Shown here piece by piece: positions 1 to 9,756 of a stretch of DNA of 64,000 bases. A program made the translations under genes and the position numbers. How positions within the stretch are numbered: position 1 is the stretch's first letter; the number at the start of each line of letters is the position of its first letter. The DNA is from Brasenia schreberi (Eukaryota > Streptophyta > Magnoliopsida > Nymphaeales > Cabombaceae). Where the stretch lies: the NCBI GenBank assembly GCA_036023115.1, contig JAYKKT010000076.1, positions 6,452,001 through 6,516,000 of the forward strand, written 5' to 3'. Below the pieces are notes generated by a model. It was not told the DNA's origin. It saw nothing but the letters and a program-made list of their open reading frames with translations, and searched no databases.

Positions 1-1505
1 GCCCTGTTTCTTACATGCCCAAGAAACAACACCACCTCCAAATAAGAATATTTGTCCTGAGGTAGATTTGTTGTCATCTTTGCTCCCAGCAAAGTCAGCA
101 TCTGAGTATCCTATCACTTCCAGTTCATTTGCTTGAAAACATAGTTTCAAGTCCTTTGTTCCTTTCAGATATCTTAGAATCCTTTTTACAGCTATCCAAT
201 GTTGTCAACCTGGATTACTTTGATATCTGCTAACAAGACCAACAGCAAAGCTGATATCAAGCCTTGTACACAACATAGCATACATTAAGCTGCCAACAAC
301 TTGAGCATAAGGAACATTAGGCTTATCGTCTCCTTCACCGGGACAATCAGCCTTACTTAGTTTCACTCCTTTTGCAACATGTGTATCTGCAGATTTGCAT
401 TCACCCATTTTGAACTTCTTGAGGATATAGTCTATATATCTCTCTTGACTCAGGCATAAGAGTCTATATCCTCTATCTCGAGAGATCTTTATACCCAGGA
501 TATAGGATGCTTCTCTCATATCCTTCATTTCGAACTTGGAGTTCAACCATGACTTGGTTTTAACAATCATTTCATTATCATTTCCAGTCAACAATATGTC
601 ATCGACATATAATGATAAGATGACAAAGTGTCTCACACTGTTCAGTGATCAAGTTTGTTAGCCACAAACCCAAGTTCTATAATGGCATTTTGAAAAGTCA
701 AATACCATTGGTGAGGTGACTGTTTTAGGCCATATAGGGATTTTTTCAACCTATACACTTTATCTTCTTGGACTTCAATCACAAATCCTTTGGGTTGCTG
801 CATGTATATGATTTTTTCTAAATCACCATTTAGAAAGGTTGTCTTTACATCTAACTAATGTAAATTCAAATCATAGTTTGTAGATATTGCCAGGATTATT
901 CGTATGTATGCAAATTTTGCAACTAGGGAATATGTGTCATCATAGTCTATCTCTTCCTTTTGTGAAAAATCCTTTGCAACCAACCTCGCTTTAAACTTGT
1001 CAATTATATCATCAACCTTATATTTCTTTTTCAAGACCCATTTACAGCCTATAGCTTTTCTTCCTTTTGGCAAATCAGTCAATTCCTAGACTTGGTTTTT
1101 CTCAATAGATTCAATTTCCTCATCCATGGCTTTCTCCCAGTCTGTTGCTTCTGATGAATTCATTGCTTGCTGATAAGTCAAGTTATTAGTCAATTCATCT
1201 AAATCTACCGAATTACACACTTCTTCTGAAAGATAAGTGTGATAATCCTTTAAATAGGATGGAGTGGCTCTAGGCCTCTTTTGTCCAATTAAGGTATCAG
1301 TAGTTTCAGGAAGTTCTTCTATGGGCTCAAAAGATGATTGGTCAAAATCTACCAAATCATCAACACACTCTTCATTGTTTTCCAGGATGTCATTCTTAGA
1401 ATCTTCTAAGAATTCAACATCTTTGCTTTCAATGAGTCCTTGGTCCTTATGATAAAACCGATATCCTTTTGAACCTTTTGGATATCCAATAAATATACAC
1501 CTCAA
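1..1505 (-). pseudogene. copia reverse transcriptase and RNase H region (broken, partial)
   Basis: Three open stretches on the minus strand together cover the RT. At 1086-1505 is the acidic linker between integrase and RT, ending in a segment typical of the copia RT start (the DWEKAMDEE-like region). At 855-1082 is the fingers region with GRKAIGCKWV, K-FKARLVAKDFSQ and DYDDTYS-VAKF. At 205-636 is the palm with the catalytic motif LYVDDILLTG and then LGIKI and the SLMYAM-CTRLDISFAV region. Positions 1-204 read on into RNase H (YSDADFAGSKDDNKSTSG-like) up to the window edge. Stops or frameshifts separate the pieces, so this copy is inactive although YVDD is intact. Confidence 0.92.
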
Positions 1506-1532
1506 GGACTTATTGTCTAGTTTATCTCTAGA

Positions 1533-2672
1533 TTAATCAAGGATCTTGACATGTGTAATTGATCCCCATCTCCTGAGATGACCTAGGTTGGCTTTTCTTC
1601 CAAACCGCATCTCATACAGTGTAGTGAACACAGCTTTACATGGTACTCTATTGAGCACGTAAATAGTTGTACTTACCGCTTCTCCCCAAAAGACCCTTGG
1701 TAGAGAGGCATCAATAATCATAGACCTTGTTATATTCAATAAGGTTCTATTGTATCTTTCAACTACACCATTTTGTTGAGGTGTTCTAGGCATTGTATTT
1801 TGTTTAGTAATACCAAAGTCTTTACTATATTCTAAAAATTTTGCTGAGGTATACTCATCTCCTCTGTCTGATCTCAAGACTTTGATAGTATGCCCCAATT
1901 GATTTTTCACTTCTTGCTTATATTCTTTAAATGCTTCAAGTGTCTCTAATTTATGTGTTAAAAGATATATATACATATATCTATAGTAATTATCGATAAA
2001 GGTTACAAAGTAACCCTTTCCTTGATGTGTCTATACTCTGAAAGGTCCACATAAATCCGTGTGAATAATCTCTAACAGGGTTGTTGCCCTTTTTGTTTCC
2101 TTGAGAAAGACTTTCCTTGTCATTTTTCCTTATATGCAAGCTTTACATTTGTTGAAAGTCTTTTCCTCAAATCCGGGTAATAAATCAAAGTTGGATAATT
2201 TCCTCAACTTTTCTAGATTTATATGCCCTAGGCGTTTATGCCACATATTCATATCAACAGTAAAGACACTTTCAATATAAACAGAAGATTGATGACTTTC
2301 ATTATCGGATAACTTGAACAGTCCATGTTCTACATCAAATTCTCTCGAGAACAAGATTCTCCCATGTTTTCCCACAGTCACCTTGTTAGGTACAAACTTA
2401 ACCTCAAAACCTTTCTTTGCTAAGGCAGGGACCGAGTCCAGATTGCGCCTTATAGATGGCACAATTAACACATCGGTCAGTACAATTGGTTTGCCTTGTA
2501 CAAATATCCTAAAGGATCTAATACCCAAAACATTTGAGAAAGTATTGTTTCCCATGTACACATGATATTCTCCATGTTGATATTCCTTTAGATCAATTGC
2601 CCCTTCCTTGGTTTTCGAGATGTGTCTTGTAGCTCCAGAGTCCATCCACCAACCTGTAACTGGGCAGTCCAA
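1533..2672 (-). pseudogene. copia protease and integrase region (broken)
   Basis: On the minus strand 2672-2130 begins with WWMDSGATRHI, the aspartic-protease active site (D-S-G-A). It ends with the integrase zinc-binding module: MWHKRLGHINLEKLRKL supplies the two histidines and CKAC the cysteine pair. A stop follows at about 2130. The integrase core resumes at 1976-1533 with VLRSDRGDEYTSAKF, the PQQNGVVERYNRTL segment carrying the catalytic glutamate, and MIIDASLPRVFWGEAV, all hallmarks of copia integrase. The break lies between the zinc finger and the core. Confidence 0.9.
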
Positions 2673-2699
2673 GTATAGGCATTCTGAAATTACACTGAT

Positions 2700-3549
2700 T
2701 ATGTCTTGCTTCTCTGATTATCCACTCTGTGGGTTGTTTCCTCTACCTTTCTTATTGCGGTAGTCCCTCTTGTAGTGCCCCATCTTTCTACTGTTGAAGC
2801 ACTTGATCCGGAAAGGTGGTTTCCTGTAATTTCTTAAAAGCTTGACCATCTTTCTTAATATTCTTGCCAAACTTTTTATTTGGTTTCTTTTTCTGGTTAG
2901 ATTTTGAGCTAGATGCTAACTCATCCTAAATCACTAGCAGTTTTTCTCTTTTATTTTTGAGCATGTGTTCCTGCTCAATTGTTAGCTTTAGGAGTAATTT
3001 TGAAAGGTTGATTTCAGGCCCTAACCTTAAGGCAGTGGTAACCATATTCCATGATGGAGGTAGACTGCTCGGTATAGTTGATATCTGCATAGGTTTGGGG
3101 ATGACTGATTTTGTTACGGCTAAATCCCTAGCCATTACCAACATATGATTCACATGTTCTACTACATTTTCTACTTCTTTCATTCTAAAGGAGTTGTATT
3201 TTTATAGTAGTAACTGCACATACAACTTTGCAGTTGTATCATATTTAGTTGTTAACGTGTCAAACAGCTCTTTTGCAGTCTCAAATTCTTCAAAGACCCT
3301 AATCAAGTCATCCTCCATATAAGTTAACATTACAGTTCTTGCAATGGTATCGTCTTTTAGAAATGTTTTATACATTTCTAACTGTTGTTGGTTTGCGTCT
3401 GGTGGTGGAGGACACACTATTTCCTTTAACACATACTCTACACCTTCTAGTGTTAGAGCTAACGGGATTCTTCTCTTCCATGTTTGGAAGTTCAGACCAT
3501 TTAGTTTTTCTGTTTTTGCTAATTCAGACACGCATATCCTAGAACTCAT
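2700..3549 (-). pseudogene. copia gag (UBN2-type) with degenerate zinc knuckle
   Basis: The minus-strand frame 3549-3202 starts MSSRICVSELAKTEKLNGLNFQTWKRRI, the N-terminal part of plant copia gag that contains the L-G-NF-TWK signature. The frame continues at 3183-2926 after a frameshift near 3190. Near 2740-2800 the frame reads KCFNSRKMGHYKRDYRN, which is a CCHC knuckle in which later cysteines are replaced by serine and tyrosine. The start codon at 3549 is the first in-frame ATG and fits the family. The region between the knuckle and the protease contains stops. Confidence 0.85.
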
Positions 3550-4344
3550 TTTTGTTTGACAAAAATATTAATCAAGCGGTCTTTCTCTTTCTAAAAGAAA
3601 CAAGAAAAACCACAGAGCAAGAAACATGTTAACTTGATGTAGAGTTTGAAAAACAAATAATTTTTCTAAGGGTTTTTCTGCCTCCAAACCCCTAAACGAA
3701 TACCAAAGGATAAATCTATAATTTTTACTTATTTATCCCCTTTTTGTATTTTTGTAAAATCACAAGAACAAACTCATAAAATTACTACTTGGTATTCTTG
3801 TAAAATTCTCAACTGATCAGGGTTAAAATCGTAATTTTAACTCTCAAGATGAATTTGTAGTTTTTCAAAAGGAACAGGGGTAAACCTGTCTTTTAACTTA
3901 ATGACAAAAATGATATTTTCGAAACCGGGTTGGATAATACCGTAAATCAAATTTGTAATTTTCAAAAACAGCCAAGGGGTAAACTTGTCTTTTTATCGTG
4001 GCAACTTCATAATAGTCAAAAGGACTGGGGGCAGTTTTGTCCTTCTCTCTCAAAAATCGAGGCGGTTTTTTGAGTGGTTTCAGAAAACCACTGGTGGTTT
4101 TCAAGAAACCGTCGGTGGTTTTGGAAAACCGCTGGTTTTCCCGCCGCGATTTTTTGAAAATCACTGGTTTTTTTTATTTATATCGCTATAAAAGCGAAAA
4201 ATAAAAAAAGTTACAGATTTTGGATTTTTCGAGAGAGAGGGAGAGAGAGGGAGGGAGTGGTCCGGCCGATCGTCGTCGTCGGCTGTCGGTTGTCGGCTGT
4301 CGGATTCTTCTTCTTCCGAGCACTCCAATCGGTTGCTGGTCGTT

Positions 4345-4562
4345 CGTCGCTTGCCATTTCTGTTTCGCCTTCGGGCTTTTCGTCGGCTTGCCTTTGGTTT
4401 TGCCTTTGAGGCTTTTCGCCGGCTTGCCTCTAGTTTTGCCTTTTGGGGCTTTTTGCCGACTTGCCTCTGGTTTTGCCTTTGGGGCTTTCCACCCGCTTGC
4501 CTCTAGTTTTGCCTTTGGGGCTTTCCGTCGGCTTGCCTTTGGTTTTGCCTTTGGGGCTTTTC
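4345..4562. repeat. six-copy 36-bp minisatellite in copia leader
   Basis: About six tandem copies of a roughly 36-bp unit (core GGCTTGCCTTTGGTTTTGCC, plus strand) lie between primer-binding site and gag. The first copy is the most diverged and the period slips by one or two bases in the third. Because 36 is a multiple of three, the plus strand keeps an open frame of 12-residue hydrophobic repeats over 4220-4681. That frame is antisense to the element and I do not consider it a gene. Confidence 0.85.
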
Positions 4563-4670
4563 GCAGGCCGGATATGCTCTGTCTTCCCTGTCCGACTACC
4601 GACTTCTTTCTATCTTTCTATTTTTTTCTAACGTATCCCTCCCTCTTCTTTTTTTTTTTTTTGGCGAGAA

Positions 4671-4686
4671 CCAGGCCCTGATACCA
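4671..4686 (-). other. primer-binding site of copia element
   Basis: The minus strand reads TGGTATCAGGGCCTGG, which matches the initiator-methionine tRNA type site (TGGTATCAGAGC) used by most plant copia elements, with one mismatch in the first 12 bases. It lies directly inside the LTR edge and upstream of gag, the expected position. Confidence 0.82.
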
Positions 4687-5064
4687 CTAATAGATTCGGA
4701 GCTTACCTTTCTTTTGTTCGGTCACCGGAGGCTTAATGAGCGCAGCGGATGGTGTTGTCACGAGGTTTCCACACGAGGGTTTTCTCAGACGATTGTATGT
4801 ATTTCTTTATTTCTATTCTCTATGTGAAATGGCTGCCTTTTTATAGGCAGCCACTTCCCCCAATCGTCTGGCTTACTCCTCTAGTGGCTTTCCTCGTCTA
4901 GGAGCTGTAACGGATGGCCGTTACCGGATTTTTCGGTAACGAATGGCTATTACCAGATTTTTCGGTAATGGTTGTTCGTTACATTATCCGGTCTCTCCTT
5001 AAGTAACGGCTGGATGGCCAGTCCAGCCGTTACCCGAGCCGAGAATGGTCATTTCATTATAACA
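4687..5064 (-). repeat. 5' LTR of the copia element
   Basis: The right (outer) edge reads TGTTATAATGAAATG on the minus strand, a TG start typical of LTRs. The inner edge abuts the primer-binding site but ends TATTAG rather than the usual CA, so either the end has mutated or my boundary is off by a few bases. A TATA box (CTATAAAA, minus) lies at about 4838-4846, in the place expected of an LTR promoter. The second LTR is not in the window, so the length (about 378 bp) is provisional. Confidence 0.65.
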
Positions 5065-5531
5065 GTTAAAGTTCTCCTTCTCAAAGGACGCAATGTTGTT
5101 GGGTGAGATATTCTCTCCATGGCTGACAAAAGAGTTAGCCGCAAGCATGTCAGTTTGAATGCTTTAGCTGGTGGTTCTGTGGAAGTAGTAGTTGTACGAG
5201 ACTCGCCCTTTTTCATGCTATCAATGGTTTTCTACGTCTAATCACATGAATGAATTGGATTGCTTGATGGGTTGTGTAGTTATGATTAACCTCATGCCAT
5301 CATCTATGCAATATTATTTCGAAGCTCAAAGGTTATGCTGGGTATTTGGTGTATAGGCCATCTTTGGAGGGACCAATCCCAACGATAATAAAATCTAGTG
5401 GTAAACATAAAAAGCTTCGCTCACAAGAGAAGGTTGTAATCACTCCTGGTGATATTCTAGAGTTAATACCTGGTCACTACTTTTTACGATATGATGCCAA
5501 ATACTCTCAAATGGAATTGCTCCATTCATAA
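5065..5531 (+). pseudogene. FHA-domain fragment (TDP1/aprataxin-like), truncated
   Basis: From the copia LTR edge the plus strand reads LLLKGRNVVG, a TGA stop at 5104-5106, then DILSMADKRVSRKHVSLNA and GGSVEVVV. GR followed by SRKH is the phosphothreonine-binding core of an FHA domain. The frame resumes near 5355 with EGPIPTIIKSSG, EKVVITPGDILELIPGH and YFLRY, which is the C-terminal half of the same domain. The stretch between (about 5194-5369) can be an intron with GT and AG ends. The GD-ELIPGH ending is typical of the FHA domain at the N terminus of plant tyrosyl-DNA phosphodiesterase 1, and also of aprataxin and PNKP. The TGA replaces the conserved arginine and fits a C-to-T change in CGA. 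No downstream catalytic domain follows because a hAT element begins at 5575. Confidence 0.55.
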
Positions 5532-6059
5532 GCAAATTGAACAAAGTGCTAGATCATGGCTGAGGCAATGTTACCAATGTTATAAAAGTCATATCGTATC
5601 GTATAATTTTATCACGTATCATATGAAGATACAGTACGATACATGAGCACGTATCGCTTATCGCGATTTATCGTGCCGTATCGTATCAAATCGTAGGAGT
5701 CGATGTTCATTTTTATGTTATAAATTTCAGAAATCTTAAACTTGTGGATTTCATTTGTGCTTCTTCCCAAACCTTTTTTAATGTCATTCCCTTGCTTCCA
5801 GATCCTCTTCTTACCTTATTCTTATTGATTTCATAGTTTATTTAAAAGATTCTCAAATATTTCACCCAATCCAACGCCCCATCTCTAGGATTTTTGTCAA
5901 ATCCGTGTCGTATCTCTTTTCTTTAGCATTCTACTCAATTTTTTAATTAAAAATTTGGGAGTTTTGCAACTTTCATGATTCTTAACATGTAAAAAGCCTT
6001 TTCCTTGTTGTTGATTGTTCACTCTTGTCTTAATGGCTTCCAATTGAGTCAATCCGGCT

Positions 6060-8410
6060 TGAAAATATTGCACTCCAGCCTATGAAGGCAATAGGCTTGT
6101 GAACAAGTGCATGTTTTCCAATGTTGTAAATCATGGGGTATTAGAGGCTTTAAAGGAGAATAAAAGATTAAGGGTAAGAAAGAGGGTAGAAATAAGTGAT
6201 TGGGATATGTCTCAACCATTTGAAGATGCTTACGTTCAAGAGATGTATGTTCATGGTGGTGATGAATTTCATGATACAGTTGAGATGGAAGAAGAGATGG
6301 TTGAAGAGGAGAGAAAGCGATAAAAGGAAAAAAGTATAGGTTTTAGTGGTAGTAATAGTGAATTTAGTTCTTATTCCACTCGCCCGATGCCTATGAGGGG
6401 TACTAGAGGAGGAGCTAGAGGAGGTAGTGGCCCTAGTGGGATACCTTCATTTTTCTCCCACGTACGACTCTTGAAGCTCAGCTAGGCATTAGATCAATTA
6501 TGGCTTCAAATGAGGTAATTGAAAAAGCAGATTTGAAGTGTGTTGAATTTTTTTATGAAAATTGTCTCCCTTTAAATGTTACAAACTTGTTTTCTTTTCA
6601 AAGTATGGTGGATGCTATTGTTAGTGTGGGATCGGGTTATAGAGTCATTACTTATCACGCTTTGAGGGGCACATTATTGCAGAAATGAGTTGATATTGTT
6701 AATGCATGGAGTTTTGAATTTAGGGATTGTGGAAGGATACAAGATGTTTTGTTATGACTGATGGTTGGATAGATGGTGAGCATAGGTATTTGGTAAACTT
6801 CTTAGTCTATTGTCTCAAAGGCACATTATTTTGAAATCATATGACTTGTCCCATATTTATAAAACTGTAGATAATTTAGTCCCTATTTTCGAGAAAGTTG
6901 TTTAGGAAATAGGTATTACAAATGTTGTTCAATTCATTATTGATAATGCTATAAATTTTAGAGCAACTGGTAAGGTGCTTGAGGTAAACCATCCATCCTT
7001 AGTATGGACTACATGTGTTGCACATTGCATAGACTTAATGCTTGAAGATTTGAGTGCAATGAATGAAATAAGAGGAACTATAGATGCATGCAAAAATATT
7101 ACAAAGTTTATTTATAATCATTCTTCTGTATTGCATTTTATGTGAATTCATACAGGTGAAAGAGAATTGATTAGGCCTTCATTGACAAGATTTGCTACAA
7201 ATGTCATTAGTGTGCAAAGTCTTGTCATACAGAAAAATGTATTGAAAAAATTGTTGCATCTGATAAATGGGGCTCTATTATTTGGTCTAAAAAGATTGAG
7301 GGGATTGTTGTGGTAGATGTTGTTTTCAATGCTAATTTTTGGATAAGTTACAACAAATTTTTGAGGATGATTGTACATTTAGTTAAGGTAATGAGGATGA
7401 TGGATATTGAAGATAGACTTGTTATGCCTTATATATATGATGATATGAATAAGGTCAAATTGGAAATACAATCAAACCTTAATTGTAAGCGGTCACTTCT
7501 AAAGAAGGTTTAAAAGATAATTGATACACGTTGGAACGGCCAAATGCATCATGATTTGTATGTTGTTGTATATTTCTTTAACCCTTCTATTCAATTTTCT
7601 CCTAACTTTGTAGATGATGAAGAAGTAAAAAAGGGTATCTTAAATTCAATTAACTATGTTGAAGATTCATCTACTTGTTCTAATATCCATTTAGAGTTAA
7701 ACAAGTATATATAGAGTGTTGGAGATTTTGGAAGACAAATTTTAATCCAACTTTGCTCTTAGATGCGATTAGGTATTGTGTTTTATTGATATTTAAGTTA
7801 TTAATTGATTGACTCCATGTGTTTCTTATTAATAATTATCATGTTTTATTTTAGATAAACGGTGGACTCGTTTTGGTATAGATGCATCGAATTTGATAAG
7901 GTTTACTCAACGTATATTGAGTTAAACATGTAGTTCGAGTGGGTGCAAGAGGAATTAGAGTTTTTTTTAATGCATTCACATAAAAAAGTGAAACAGACTA
8001 GAATATACTTGACTACGTGATTTGGTATACATTGCCTATAACATGAAGTTAAGGCAAAGGTAATAATTATAAAATATATATTATTTGTTGTTGCCTAGTT
8101 CTTGACTTCTTTCTTAATCTTGTTAATAATGAATGCTTGATGTGGCTATATTGCATTTGATATCCTTTATAATTTGAATATTTTTTTTATAGGCAAATGC
8201 AAAAGGATGTAAGAAGGATAAAGAAGGTGTCATATCACCCGTTGAGTTACGAAAATATTGATATTCTTGATGATTGGCTCGAAGAGGAGGAGCTCCCTAT
8301 CATTTTAGAGGATGAAAACTAGAGGACACTTCAACCCGAAGTAGAACTTCGAGTTGGAGATGATGAAAATGAAGCCGAAGGTGTTGGATGGCAGATCCTA
8401 TTATGGAGGA
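6060..8410 (+). pseudogene. hAT transposase (DUF659 and dimerization domains), broken
   Basis: Pieces in order on the plus strand: 6099-6323, an acidic linker following a lost BED finger; 6500-6688, FFYENCLPLNVTNLFSFQSM and VGSGYRVITYHALRGTLL, the start of DUF659; about 6910-7120, NVVQFIIDNAINFRATGKVL and TTCVAHCIDLMLEDL, the conserved hAT core; 7310-7560, ending IIDTRWNGQMHHDLY; about 7850-8010, IRFTQRILS-TCSSSGC-RN, the hAT C-terminal dimerization domain; and 8240-8400, an acidic tail with DILDDWLEEEELP. Stops and frameshifts separate them. Some gaps may be introns, for example the T-rich tract ending in AG before 8192, but several stops fall inside domains. Confidence 0.88.
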
Positions 8411-8773
8411 AGAAGAGAGGATAAAATATATATTGTTTGTTGTTGCATAGTTCTTGACTTCTTTCTTAATCTTATTAATAATGAATGCTTAATGTGACTA
8501 TATTGCATTTGATATCCTTTATATTTTGAATACTTTTTTTTATAGGAAAATGCAAAAGGATACAAGAAGGGCAAAGAAGGTGTTATATGACTCGTTGAGT
8601 TACGAAAATATTGATATTCTTGACGATTGAGTCAAAGAGGAGGAGCTCCCTATTATTTTAGAGGATGAAAACTGGAGTACACTCCAAGTCGAAGCAGAAC
8701 TTCGAGTTAGAGATGATAAAAATAAAGCCGAAGATGTTGGATGAGCAGATCCTATTATGGAGGAAGAAGAGGG
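8071..8773 (+). repeat. tandem duplication of the hAT copy 1 last exon
   Basis: Positions 8071-8422 are followed directly by a second copy at 8423-8773, a period of 352 bp, differing at scattered bases and small indels. The unit contains a presumed intron end (T tract then TATAGG), the acidic C-terminal exon and part of its flank. The second copy lies downstream of the presumed stop and runs into a longer Asp/Glu-rich stretch (8760-8810). Confidence 0.9.
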
Positions 8774-9293
8774 AGGAGATGATGATGATGATGGTGATGG
8801 TGATGGTGGTGATCATGACTACGTTGATTATAATATATTTTTTAATTATGATCCACATTGTGGATGATTATAATTTGTTTTAACTTTTATTTGTAACTTT
8901 ATAATGTTCTCATCTTTGATTATTGGAAGTTGTACTTGTAACTTTGTTGTTTTTTAAGTTAAATTCCTTCTGGATTCACTATTCAATATTTTGTTCACTT
9001 TACCTAATATTTAATGCCTAATGTTATGGATTCTATGGAATATGGATTATGGAATATGGGTGCTTGTAGCCTTGTTCATCACTTCATTAGGTGATGTTTT
9101 TGTTATAGCATGGATACTTCTTCATTGTGTTATACATGTTTTGTTTATTAATTTTAACTTTTATATTTTTGAATTTTTTTTGAATTTTTTAATAAAAAAA
9201 ATTCAATGTATCGTACGATACGGTACGATACAGCCGTATCGATGCCCAGTGTGATATGGACACCGATACGGTTTTTACAACATTGAATGTTAC

Positions 9294-9748
9294 AATTGTT
9301 AACTGGAAGAGACAAATTCTTGAGGAAGAAACTCTAGTTAGGGCACTGCATGTTTCGTTTCGTCTCATCCATGTTTCATTTATGTGGGTGGATGTTGTGA
9401 TTTATTATAAAATGCACATCTCCATCCTTGCTTCCTGAAAACTTGCAGGCTTGTTCAGTTTGTATTTGCATGACAATACTAACTTGAGCTTCTTACATCT
9501 TTTCTTGCCTGATTTTTTTTCTGGTCAAAATTCTCCCTTGTATCAATTTCTTCGTTGATTCTGTAGAAAACTCCACTTGGAAATAGACATGCACAAAGCT
9601 AACAGCACATGACAAATTGGGGCTTTCATTTATCTAGCTGATGTTATGTGTAAGGCAAGAATTGAAACTATGCAGCATCTGTTCTAGAGTTGGTCAATCT
9701 TCTAGTCTTTTCCCAATTGAGGTTGGCCTGGCATGAGGGTGTGTTAAA
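9294..9748. other. sequence between the two hAT elements, no gene seen
   Basis: This 455-bp stretch lies between two independent hAT target duplications and is therefore the older host or repeat sequence into which both jumped. I see no coding similarity or RNA gene in it. Confidence 0.5.
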
Positions 9749-9756
9749 CAGGATAT

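Larger units (their letters stand above)
1..5064 (-). mobile_element. Ty1/copia LTR retrotransposon, 3' part cut by window edge
   Basis: Read on the minus strand the order is LTR, primer-binding site, long leader, gag, protease, integrase, reverse transcriptase, RNase H. Integrase before RT is the copia order. The 5' LTR is at about 4687-5064 and the pol frame runs off the left edge inside RNase H, so the 3' LTR and the other target duplication are outside the window. Frames are interrupted between modules (near 636-855, 1505-1533, 1976-2130 and 2672-2926), so the copy is not translatable as one polyprotein. It abuts an FHA-domain fragment on the right, which it may have split or truncated. 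The superfamily is secure; I do not assign a lineage. Confidence 0.93.
5575..9285 (+). mobile_element. hAT transposon copy 1 (3711 bp), inactivated
   Basis: The 8 bases AATGTTAC at 5567-5574 are repeated exactly at 9286-9293, the target-duplication length of hAT elements. The ends form an imperfect inverted repeat: CAATGTTATAAAAG at the left and CAATGTTGTAAAAA read inward from the right. Both subterminal regions (5585-5700 and 9205-9275) are arrays of TATCGTA-type motifs, including the perfect 14-bp palindrome GTATCGTACGATAC at 9208-9221. The interior carries a broken transposase on the plus strand. Confidence 0.95.

Noticed and set aside
4220..4681. 153-codon open frame with hydrophobic 12-residue repeats
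   Set aside because: It is antisense to the copia leader and stays open only because the minisatellite period is a multiple of three. No promoter or homologue is recognised.
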